DNA of 10,981 bases from Candidatus Poseidoniaceae archaeon (GTDB taxonomy: Archaea; Thermoplasmatota; Poseidoniia; Poseidoniales; Poseidoniaceae), in NCBI GenBank assembly GCA_022452125.1, contig JAKURJ010000054.1, positions 1-10,981 of the forward strand, read 5' to 3'. The notes beneath the pieces were generated by a model. It had not been told where the DNA came from. It ran no database searches and saw only the letters and a list, made by a program, of their open reading frames with translations. This document shows positions 1 through 5,565 of this stretch, piece after piece. The position numbers and the translations under genes were made by a program. Every line of letters begins with the position of its first letter. Within the stretch, counting starts at the first letter, position 1.

Positions 1-1061
1 CCTTCAGACTTGAATCTTTCATCGATATTCTTGAGCAACCAGTCACGAGCTACGTATTCATCTGAGTAATCCTCGCCCCATCCATACATTCTGAAAATCT
101 TAGCGAAGTCGCCCAACTCGATGAGAAGAACTCTAGGGTCTGGCTTCGTCAGAACATAAGGACACTCACGCATCAATTGAAGAACGGTGTACTTGACGTG
201 AGAAATGTCTTCATCATATCCAACTCCAATGTCTTGAACCAATGAAATTCTGCGGCCTACACCGTCTCCTCCACCTCTAGCATGGTTGATGACTGTTGAG
301 TTTACCAGGCTGTTGTTTGGAATAACTACGAGGTTTTCTTCGTGGGTTAGAATCTTTGTTGACAAGATTCCGACTGAAACAACTGACCCCATTTTTCCTT
401 CAACTTCGATTCTGTCTCCTACTTCGAATGGTTGGTCCAATGCGAGCATGAAAGAATTGACAATGTTTCCTAGAGTTTGCTGCATTGCTAATCCAATGAT
501 TAACGAGAATACAGCTAGTGATGCCAATACACCAAACAATTCGATGCCGAGTTCGGACAATGCGAGGTAAAGACCTCCAAACCAAACCGCTGCACGGAAT
601 ATGAAGATGATTAGAGAATTGCTTCCTGAGACCGTTACGCTTGTTGGATCAGAGAATCTGTTCATCAATTCTGGAATCAACACCTTGAATGCAACGCTTA
701 GTAGTGATGCGGAAAGGATGATGTAAATCGCTTGAATCAATGGCAAGAAGGTGAACGCAAAATCAGAATCGTCTCCAACAATCCAGTTCATAGAGAGGTG
801 GAAACCTGCAGTGATTACGAAGAAGTATATGCGCTTTGAGACTGGTGCGAATAACTTGTCATCCCAATCGAACTTAGTCTTCTTGACGAAATCCAATACG
901 ACCTTTTTCAAAATTAGTCTCATGAATCCCAATGCAACCAATGTCAGGAAAGCGCCTATACCCCACTTTGCCCATACATTCAATTCGTTGATGGTATTGA
1001 TCGCATCATCAATTTGCTCAAGCACGGTGCTCACCGAATTGTACTGCGCAATGAAACCCAT
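1..1061 (-). CDS. MscS-family mechanosensitive ion channel (3' end cut by window edge)
   Basis: Membrane channel expected to open under membrane tension and release solutes during hypo-osmotic shock. 353 complete codons lie in the window and the C-terminus is missing. Five hydrophobic helices are visible at roughly residues 33-52, 77-95, 103-130, 149-170 and 174-193. The last runs into the MscS pore and beta-domain signature: GLAMQQTLGNIVNSF (190-204), then QPFEVGDRIEV (210-220) and VVIPNNSLVNSTVINH (245-260). The mixed alpha/beta cytoplasmic domain follows from about 270. That is more membrane helices than the three of E. coli MscS, as in many larger family members. The start is the ATG at 1061, since a TGA at 1064-1062 closes the frame immediately upstream. 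A purine-rich AGGTGGAG lies about 20 bases upstream, too far for a normal ribosome site. The family is clear; ion preference cannot be read from the sequence. Confidence 0.95.
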   Translation of the reverse strand, partial: MGFIAQYNSVSTVLEQIDDAINTINELNVWAKWGIGAFLTLVALGFMRLILKKVVLDFVKKTKFDWDDKLFAPVSKRIYFFVITAGFHLSMNWIVGDDSDFAFTFLPLIQAIYIILSASLLSVAFKVLIPELMNRFSDPTSVTVSGSNSLIIFIFRAAVWFGGLYLALSELGIELFGVLASLAVFSLIIGLAMQQTLGNIVNSFMLALDQPFEVGDRIEVEGKMGSVVSVGILSTKILTHEENLVVIPNNSLVNSTVINHARGGGDGVGRRISLVQDIGVGYDEDISHVKYTVLQLMRECPYVLTKPDPRVLLIELGDFAKIFRMYGWGEDYSDEYVARDWLLKNIDERFKSE

Positions 1062-1255
1062 TCATGATTGTGTCGGCAACTCCACCTATCATGAAAGGTT
1101 TTGATGGTTTCTAAGGTTTTCCAATTGGGGTTTTCCTTCGTCGGGTTTAAGTATCACGGCGTATAGAGTTTAGTTGTGTTCGAAGAACTCTGACCCCCCT
1201 GTTAGATCTCTGGTATGCTGATGGCCGAAAGGCCCGAGAAATCAGCCGAGGAGTA
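1062..1255. promoter_or_regulatory. Divergent intergenic region with TATA-like boxes and GGTTTT repeats
   Basis: This spacer separates the leftward MscS gene from the rightward basic frame at 1256. TTTAAGTAT (1146-1154) and GTATAG (1161-1166) are TATA-like on the plus strand and would place a rightward start near 1175-1190. The same A/T block read leftward (ACTTAAA) could serve MscS. GGTTTT-type blocks occur at 1098-1103, 1106-1111 (GGTTTC), 1115-1122 and 1129-1136. The last two are identical 8-mers, GGTTTTCC, 14 bases apart. A C6 run sits at 1194-1199. Promoter placement is inference from spacing only. Confidence 0.4.
1217..1246 (+). promoter_or_regulatory. GAAA-tetraloop hairpin abutting a ribosome binding site
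   Basis: GCTGAT (1217-1222) pairs perfectly with ATCAGC (1241-1246). Inside, GGCC (1223-1226) pairs with GGCC (1231-1234) around a GAAA loop (1227-1230). A six-base purine-rich bulge, CGAGAA (1235-1240), lies on the 3' side only. The GNRA loop exists only when the plus strand is transcribed. The helix ends one base before GAGGAG (1248-1253), which is the likely ribosome site for the ATG at 1256, so folding could affect translation of that frame. The hairpin is seen directly; the control role is inferred. Confidence 0.5.
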
Positions 1256-1675
1256 ATGGAAAAAACAGGGAGTTGGAAAACAATGGTTAGGAGACACAAC
1301 AAAAGAGTACACAACGGCAAGGACCGCCACACGGGGCGCAAAATCCCAAACCGGTCTGAGCACGATAAGAAAGTTAGGACCAGGTCGGTTGGTACAGGTA
1401 GGGGATTCGTTCCTATCAAAGAGACCAGAAGGCCTACAAGAAGCCGCTGCAATTGCACTGGCGAGGTCTTGGATAAGGTGAATGAGCGATTGTTCAATGA
1501 GTGGAGGAAGCTTCCTCGCTCGGGCGATTGGAATACATTGACTGGTGAATGGGAAGTTAGGGTGTTTATCCCAAAGCCCTTCGCTAGCAGTCATGCACCG
1601 CACATGCACCACTTTCGACCTTACCTACGCGAAAGGTTGGATGCCATCCGGCAAAAGCCACACACCCGCAAATGA
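1256..1675 (+). CDS. Unrecognised small, highly basic protein (139 residues), tentative
   Basis: I do not recognise this protein. It is very rich in Arg, Lys and His. Residues 9-70 look like a flexible basic tail of the kind seen in RNA- or DNA-binding proteins. The second half looks more globular, with DKVNERLFNEWRKLP (73-87), tryptophans at 83, 92 and 99, and a strand-like EVRVFIP (100-106). A CNC pair (65-67) and histidines at 113, 116, 118 and 119 could bind metal, but they match no motif I know. GAGGAG at 1248-1253 precedes the ATG with short spacing; M10 is an alternative start. First codon positions are purine-rich, which favours real coding. Against that, two long frames on the opposite strand also lack stops here, and stable plus-strand hairpins flank the frame, so a structured RNA is the alternative. 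Confidence 0.5.
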   Translation: MEKTGSWKTMVRRHNKRVHNGKDRHTGRKIPNRSEHDKKVRTRSVGTGRGFVPIKETRRPTRSRCNCTGEVLDKVNERLFNEWRKLPRSGDWNTLTGEWEVRVFIPKPFASSHAPHMHHFRPYLRERLDAIRQKPHTRK

Positions 1676-1687
1676 GCGGGGAGATCT

Positions 1688-1719
1688 GGCGGACACAGGG
1701 CTTCGGCCCTGTGTTCGCC
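1688..1719 (+). other. 14-bp stem with UUCG tetraloop (RNA hairpin)
   Basis: Positions 1688-1701 pair with 1706-1719 around TTCG (1702-1705) closed by a C-G pair. That is 14 consecutive pairs, one of them G-U, and mostly G/C. C(UUCG)G is an exceptionally stable RNA tetraloop and forms only on the plus strand, the same orientation as the GAAA hairpin at 1217. It begins 13 bases after the stop codon of the basic frame. It may protect or end that transcript, or be one arm of a larger structured RNA. No U-tract follows, so it is not a typical intrinsic terminator. Confidence 0.7.
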
Positions 1720-1812
1720 TCACTACTCTACAATAGCAAAATGTTGGCAAATCCGGAATCGAGGTTTCATCTTCCTAAGGTTGATAAGACCCCCCACCTA
1801 ACTCTGTCATGT

Positions 1813-1827
1813 AGCGAATGATTCGCT
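1813..1827. promoter_or_regulatory. 15-bp palindrome upstream of the AAA ATPase gene, candidate operator
   Basis: AGCGAAT (1813-1819), a single G, then ATTCGCT (1821-1827) form perfect 7-base arms. This suits a dimeric DNA-binding regulator. It lies 75-89 bases upstream of the AAA start codon and two bases before a TATA-like GATATTCA (1830-1837), where a bound repressor could block promoter recognition. No function is demonstrated. Confidence 0.35.
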
Positions 1828-1829
1828 GC

Positions 1830-1901
1830 GATATTCAACTCACTTTTTCCAGATCAATCTCACAATATAGCAAAACAACACAGACAAAAGAAGGTGAAAA
1901 A
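1830..1901 (+). promoter_or_regulatory. Probable promoter and leader of the AAA ATPase gene
   Basis: Two TATA-like elements precede the gene: GATATTCA (1830-1837) and AATATAG (1864-1870). The first would give a leader of about 40 bases, the second about 10 bases. GGTG (1893-1896) is a ribosome binding site five bases before the ATG at 1902. Because a leadered transcript needs that site, I prefer the upstream box, but only weakly. Confidence 0.35.
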
Positions 1902-3401
1902 ATGGCAGACCAATTTGAGAAAGACATAGCAAGATTAGAAGAAATCATGGCAGAGATGGCAGCAGCAGCGGCAGAGAAGGACTTAGAGCAACTAGACTCC
2001 CTCATGGTAGAGCTGAAGGGCCTCTTCCCACCTGAAGAAATGGCCGAAGGCGAGGAGGGTGAATCATCCCCGTCTACGTTTGTAGTTAGCACCCCGCTCG
2101 GTCAATTCAAGGTTGACATGGAAGAGTTTGAAGCCGCAAAGACCCGCGCTAGAGAAAAGGTCAACCCCCCCAAGTATTCCAAAGCACGCCAGATGACTAG
2201 AGAGTTCATTGGCGGAGAGGACAAGATGGATTTCAGATATTGGTCCAATAACCTTGGTTCTCTAATCAAGTTGCACATGGACACTTACTTTTCTGAGGAA
2301 GACCTAGTCAAGGAATTCGACATCGAGGGAAAGTTAGAGACTCAAGCCATTTATGCAAACTTGCAACTTGGTGATGAGGGCACAGTTCGCTTCATGCAAC
2401 ACGGTTACCGCTTTTACGAGCGTGACGGTGAGCGTTTCGTAGTGATTTCATCCAAGGACCAAGATGGCGACCAGCGCCTAACTATTATCACTACTGAAGA
2501 AGGTCGTGGCGTTGAGATAATCGATGAATTGGAAGACGATTTCTATGTCAATGGCCCACTTAATGGTGCATTCATTGACATGCAATACAATTTCTTGAAG
2601 CGCAGCGACATGGTTGATGAATTGCTTGCTTGGAACCCTTCAATTCGTAAGCAGATGGAGAAGGATGTCCTGGGATTCCTACGCTTGATGCCGATTCTAA
2701 ATGAGAGAGGACTACCAAACTCTCGTGGTATCATTCTATCAGGAGCGCCTGGTACTGGTAAGACCATGTATGCCAAGTCTCTTGCCGCTGAAGCAGAGAC
2801 TACAACCATCCTGATTTCAGCAGAAATGATTCAACAGAGGCATGATGTGAAAGCAGCATTCAAGTTAGCACGTCGCCTTTCACCTACCTTGATTATTATC
2901 GAGGATATCGATACCGCAGGAACAGTCAGTAGAAAGTTCACAGACCATCCTATCCTAGGAGAATACCTCCAAGCAATGGATGGAATGGAGACCAACAACG
3001 GGGTAGTTGTTCTTGCTACAACCAACCACACCGAGAACATCGACCCAGCGATTTCAGACCGCCCAGGTCGCTTTGACCGTATCATCGAAGTTCCTCTTCC
3101 TGACAGAGCTCAGCGTAAGGAAATCATTCAGAATTTGATGCGTAACATGCCTACCAAGATTGTATCTGGTAAGGTGATTGACAAGGTCGCATCCAAGTCA
3201 GAGGGCCTCTCTGGTGCTTGGATTCGTGAAGTCGTTCAAACATCAATGATTGAAGCAATTTCCCATGACAGAGATGAGATTCTAGCCGAGGACTTGGAAG
3301 AAGGTCTCAAGGATGTCCTGCAGAGAAGAGGCATGGCCTACAAGCCTACGCCAAGGCTAAGTGACTCAGGCGGTAGAAACTCCGAAGTTTCCGTAATGTG
3401 A
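1902..3401 (+). CDS. AAA-family ATPase with coiled-coil N-terminus
   Basis: A 499-residue single-module AAA ATPase, expected to form a ring and remodel or unfold a partner using ATP. Visible: an acidic, Ala/Glu-rich helical segment (1-50, probable coiled coil), an unrecognised middle domain (about 58-245), then the AAA core. In the core are Walker A GAPGTGKT (281-288), Walker B LIIIEDID (330-337), sensor 1 at N375 in LATTNH, and the arginine-finger segment SDRPGRFDR (385-393). The small lid domain has GLSGAWIREVV (435-445) at the sensor 2 position. All catalytic residues are present. The RG-x6-GPPGTGKT-like approach to Walker A (here RGIILSGAPGTGKT) resembles classic AAA proteins of the proteasomal-ATPase and Bcs1 kind, but the N-terminal region matches neither in a way I recognise. 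The ATG at 1902 is chosen over one at 1818 because it has a GGTG ribosome site and starts the coiled coil. Confidence 0.93.
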   Translation: MADQFEKDIARLEEIMAEMAAAAAEKDLEQLDSLMVELKGLFPPEEMAEGEEGESSPSTFVVSTPLGQFKVDMEEFEAAKTRAREKVNPPKYSKARQMTREFIGGEDKMDFRYWSNNLGSLIKLHMDTYFSEEDLVKEFDIEGKLETQAIYANLQLGDEGTVRFMQHGYRFYERDGERFVVISSKDQDGDQRLTIITTEEGRGVEIIDELEDDFYVNGPLNGAFIDMQYNFLKRSDMVDELLAWNPSIRKQMEKDVLGFLRLMPILNERGLPNSRGIILSGAPGTGKTMYAKSLAAEAETTTILISAEMIQQRHDVKAAFKLARRLSPTLIIIEDIDTAGTVSRKFTDHPILGEYLQAMDGMETNNGVVVLATTNHTENIDPAISDRPGRFDRIIEVPLPDRAQRKEIIQNLMRNMPTKIVSGKVIDKVASKSEGLSGAWIREVVQTSMIEAISHDRDEILAEDLEEGLKDVLQRRGMAYKPTPRLSDSGGRNSEVSVM

Positions 3402-3470
3402 AGCGGTCCAGCATTTGGTTCTGCAGTCGAATACGATTTGTAGGTGTAGACTCTGGGAAGGGTGATTGAG

Positions 3471-4514
3471 ATGGCATTGAAAAACAAGGAAGGTTGGCTC
3501 TATTTCTTGGGTGAAATCGATTTCAAAACAGGTGAACGTTATCAATACGTCAAGATCGGCAAGACCGATTATGACCGCCCGGTTTCCGACAGGTCTAATG
3601 ACCACCAAACAGGTAACCCAAGGCTGATTGTGGAATTTGCTGACAGCATTCGAACCAATTTTATCGACGACTTGGAGACCTACATGCACCACAGATTTGC
3701 AACTAAAAGAGTGCACGGAGAATGGTTCTTGCTGGACGATAAAGACCTAGCCGATGCGGTCAAGGAGGCGAACAGAGTCAATGACTTGCTCAATGATGTT
3801 TTGAGTGAAGCTCAAGGAGTAAAGGTACTCTTACTAACTGAATCAAATGGTTTGACAGTCGAGCCTGATTCAACCGTTGCAGGTCATTACAAGTCATACG
3901 TAACTCACCAGAAAAACAGAGTTTTGCACAAGTTACAGCAAGACATGATTGAACTGGAAATGAGAAAATTGACCTTGGCAACAGGTGGATTAGATGGAGT
4001 TGCCACTCAAATTATGGTTGCGGGAGGGAATAGTTTCGATAAGAAATCCTTTGAGGCCGCGAATCCAGAGATATGTGCACAGTATCAAAAAACAGAGTCA
4101 AGTATGTCCAAGACATTCGCAATCTCAGGCAAGCCATCTGCTGCAAACAGTTACAAAGATCTCAATCAGGATTTGAAGAAAGCAACTAAAGAACTCGCTG
4201 AAGTTGCCGCAGTATCAGATTCATTGGTGAATAGGGATGCAAGCGTTGAAACTCTACATCAGCGATGGTTAGAGTTGTACGAAAAAGAAGCAGAAGAAGG
4301 AATCATGGCCGAGTATTACTCACTGAAAATCCAACATGCTTGTGCAGATAATTCAGAAATCAATGGGGTTTGCAAATGGAAGAGGGAAGTCCAAGAGAAA
4401 ACTTCTCTAGACACTGCATCTCTGAAGGAAAACGAACCTGAACTGTATGCAAAATACATGGTTTCTAAGCCTGATAAATCCCGTTTCACTGTCACGAAGT
4501 ACAGGTCTTATTGA
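3471..4514 (+). CDS. Protein with N-terminal T5orf172 (GIY-YIG-like) domain
   Basis: 347 residues. Residues 8-100 carry the pattern of the T5orf172/Mug113 group, related to GIY-YIG nucleases: GWLYFLG (8-14), VKIGKT (27-32), an Arg (R41), HQTGNPRL (45-52), LETYMHHRF (68-76) and HGEWFLL (82-88). The family is associated with DNA binding or cleavage, often in phages and mobile elements. Whether this copy cuts DNA cannot be told. Residues 100-347 are mainly helical (a likely coiled-coil stretch at 228-250) and unrecognised. The ATG at 3471 is favoured over an in-frame GTG at 3462 because GGTGAT (3461-3466), a good match to the 16S 3' end, sits four bases before it. It lies 69 bases after the AAA ATPase with no strong promoter between, so co-transcription is likely. 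Its stop abuts the stop of the opposing gene at 4515. Confidence 0.8.
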   Translation: MALKNKEGWLYFLGEIDFKTGERYQYVKIGKTDYDRPVSDRSNDHQTGNPRLIVEFADSIRTNFIDDLETYMHHRFATKRVHGEWFLLDDKDLADAVKEANRVNDLLNDVLSEAQGVKVLLLTESNGLTVEPDSTVAGHYKSYVTHQKNRVLHKLQQDMIELEMRKLTLATGGLDGVATQIMVAGGNSFDKKSFEAANPEICAQYQKTESSMSKTFAISGKPSAANSYKDLNQDLKKATKELAEVAAVSDSLVNRDASVETLHQRWLELYEKEAEEGIMAEYYSLKIQHACADNSEINGVCKWKREVQEKTSLDTASLKENEPELYAKYMVSKPDKSRFTVTKYRSY

Positions 4515-4523
4515 TTAGACCTG
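4502..4523. terminator. 7-bp inverted repeat across abutting convergent stop codons
   Basis: CAGGTCT (4502-4508) and AGACCTG (4517-4523) are perfect inverted arms. The eight-base loop contains the whole TGA of the rightward gene (4512-4514) and the first two bases of the leftward TAA (4517-4515). It can fold in transcripts of either strand, so a bidirectional end or processing signal is plausible. No U-tract supports classical termination. Confidence 0.35.
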
Positions 4524-5036
4524 AACGACATGAAAGATGTCGTGCTTTTCATGGCCGCCTGGTTCGACTAAACGGAAGTATCCTTCATCGACCATCTCGT
4601 CGAAGATTTCGACATAAGCATTCTTCTCATCGATCACATCGGTGATGAAGTCAATGCGCTGGATGATCTTGATGTCCTTGCGCTTCAAGCGGCGGTTCTG
4701 CGGGTAAGTCTGCTCATAGGCCATAGACTTCTGTCGCAGGAAGATTTCAACGCTCTTCAGGAAGCGGTCTCTGAGTTTGTTTGCTTCTTCAGTTTCTTGA
4801 ATTGATTGCTCGTTCTCAACTAGCTCTTCTCCGATTTCATCGCAGATTTCATCCATACGTGCTTCAATGTCAGCATCTCCAACTGGGAATGTCTGGTATC
4901 GAACACGGTATCGCATGTCTACTTGCAGGCGGAAATCCTCGATCTCTACATCAAGTTCATTCTCAGTAATCCAGTACTCGTAGTTCACTTCGATAATTGC
5001 TTCATATAGGCTGATTTGCTCTTCTATTTCGTCCAT
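4515..5036 (-). CDS. Unrecognised acidic 173-residue protein
   Basis: I do not recognise a family. There is no signal peptide or membrane segment, so it is probably cytoplasmic. The first 100 residues are strongly acidic and predicted helical, with MDEICDEIGEELVENEQ at 61-77. The C-terminal part changes to a basic patch, RRLKRKDIK (115-123), then two helix-like stretches and a short strand-like tail, YFRLVEPGGHEKHDIFHVV (153-171). That ending faintly recalls a winged-helix wing, but I would not annotate it so. GGGAG lies ten bases before the ATG, a little far. The frame is open over its full length, with codon use like its neighbours, and ends exactly at its convergent neighbour's stop, which supports a real gene. 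Confidence 0.8.
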   Translation of the reverse strand: MDEIEEQISLYEAIIEVNYEYWITENELDVEIEDFRLQVDMRYRVRYQTFPVGDADIEARMDEICDEIGEELVENEQSIQETEEANKLRDRFLKSVEIFLRQKSMAYEQTYPQNRRLKRKDIKIIQRIDFITDVIDEKNAYVEIFDEMVDEGYFRLVEPGGHEKHDIFHVVQV

Positions 5037-5226
5037 GATAAGTCGTCTCCCAACGCAGAGTTTCAGTGCGCACGAGAAGGCGTATCAACATTGCCCTGGA
5101 ACCTGCATTGATGTCCTAAAAAGGCGACGGTTTTGCTTCGTTTCAGAAGCCCCCCAAGAAAAGTCGGTCTGGCTGGAATACGGTTGTTTTGGAAACTATT
5201 TGTTAGTGAATTGTAACTTAGGTTAG

Positions 5227-5234
5227 TTTATTTA
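5227..5234 (+). promoter_or_regulatory. TATA box for the small membrane protein, leaderless start
   Basis: TTTATTTA is centred about 27 bases upstream of the ATG at 5258. That is the distance at which archaeal RNA polymerase starts, so the transcript should begin at or next to the start codon. No ribosome binding site is present, which agrees. The rest of the 5037-5257 spacer holds only a C6 run (5150-5155), a weak GCTTC/GAAGC hairpin (5135-5150) and a leftward TATA-like CTTTTTAG (5123-5116) that may serve the acidic protein gene. Confidence 0.6.
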
Positions 5235-5257
5235 CCGTCTTTGTAACTATTACTCAA

Positions 5258-5557
5258 ATGACTAAACCTCTGAAGGAAGTTCTTCACGGCAGTGCTACTC
5301 TGTTGAAGATCGCTGAGAAGCCACTTGGAATAGGCCTCTCTATCGGTCTAGTGGCAGGCGCAGCAAACGCTTACTTCCTTGGAATTCCAATGTGGTTATC
5401 GCTCTCTGCTGGTGCGATTTTAGGCCTTGGAGTTTGTCTAATTGCAGCCCCTGCAATGAAGACTGAACTGAAGGCACGCAGAGAAGCTGAAGCACGCAGA
5501 AAGGCTGTGCTTAGAGCCAAGGCTAGAACTGCCAGTGCGTTCACTGCCTTTGAGTAA
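5258..5557 (+). CDS. Small two-helix membrane protein, function unknown
   Basis: 99 residues. Two hydrophobic helices are predicted at about 24-43 and 46-65, joined by a tight turn around LGIPMW (41-46). A strongly basic helical tail follows (68-90, with KARREAEARRKAVLRAKAR at 72-90). The positive-inside rule puts both ends in the cytoplasm, the tail perhaps touching lipid head groups or nucleic acid. I recognise no family. A well-placed TATA box and a compact stop junction with the downstream opposing gene support it as real. Its neighbours give no clear functional hint, although the converging gene acts on fatty acids. Confidence 0.75.
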   Translation: MTKPLKEVLHGSATLLKIAEKPLGIGLSIGLVAGAANAYFLGIPMWLSLSAGAILGLGVCLIAAPAMKTELKARREAEARRKAVLRAKARTASAFTAFE

Positions 5558-5565
5558 TTCAAAGG
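5547..5565. terminator. 7-bp inverted repeat across convergent stop codons
   Basis: CCTTTGA (5547-5553), a five-base loop GTAAT, then TCAAAGG (5559-5565). The loop contains the rightward TAA (5555-5557), and the leftward TGA (5561-5559) starts the second arm. It has the same arrangement as the repeats at 4502 and 9878, and could shape both transcript ends. Confidence 0.35.

Noticed and set aside
1178..1188. GTTC-GAA-GAAC, considered as a tRNA T-arm
   Set aside because: Only a 4-bp stem, no anticodon or acceptor arms around it. No tRNA was recognised anywhere in the window.
1218..1242. Hammerhead ribozyme core suggested by CTGATG followed by CGAGAAA
   Set aside because: The core needs CUGAUGA, then a stem, then GAAA next to stem III. 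Here A9 is missing and the 3' strand has extra bases.
1504..1517. 14-base palindrome GAGGAAGCTTCCTC inside the basic frame
   Set aside because: It has no loop spacing and sits in the middle of the frame. Without conservation data it is not supportable as a site.
1147..1612. Two long open frames on the minus strand opposite the basic frame
   Set aside because: They lie fully opposite 1256-1675, have low-complexity Leu/Ser/Pro-rich translations and no ribosome site. They reflect the lack of stops opposite Arg/Lys-rich codons.
1170..1735. RNase P RNA or SRP RNA in the structured region
   Set aside because: The conserved GAGGAAAGTCC and ACAGAA-type segments of RNase P RNA and the GGAAGG/GCAGC core of SRP RNA helix 8 were not found on the plus strand; a check of the minus strand for RNase P segments was also negative.
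1818..1901. 28-residue N-terminal extension of the AAA ATPase from the ATG at 1818
   Set aside because: It overlaps the palindrome and both TATA-like boxes, has no ribosome site, and the GGTG-preceded ATG at 1902 starts the natural coiled coil.
5035..5226. Short plus-strand frame in the 5037-5257 spacer
   Set aside because: Cys/Phe-rich translation with no motif, no ribosome site, and it overlaps both the start of the acidic protein gene and control sequences.
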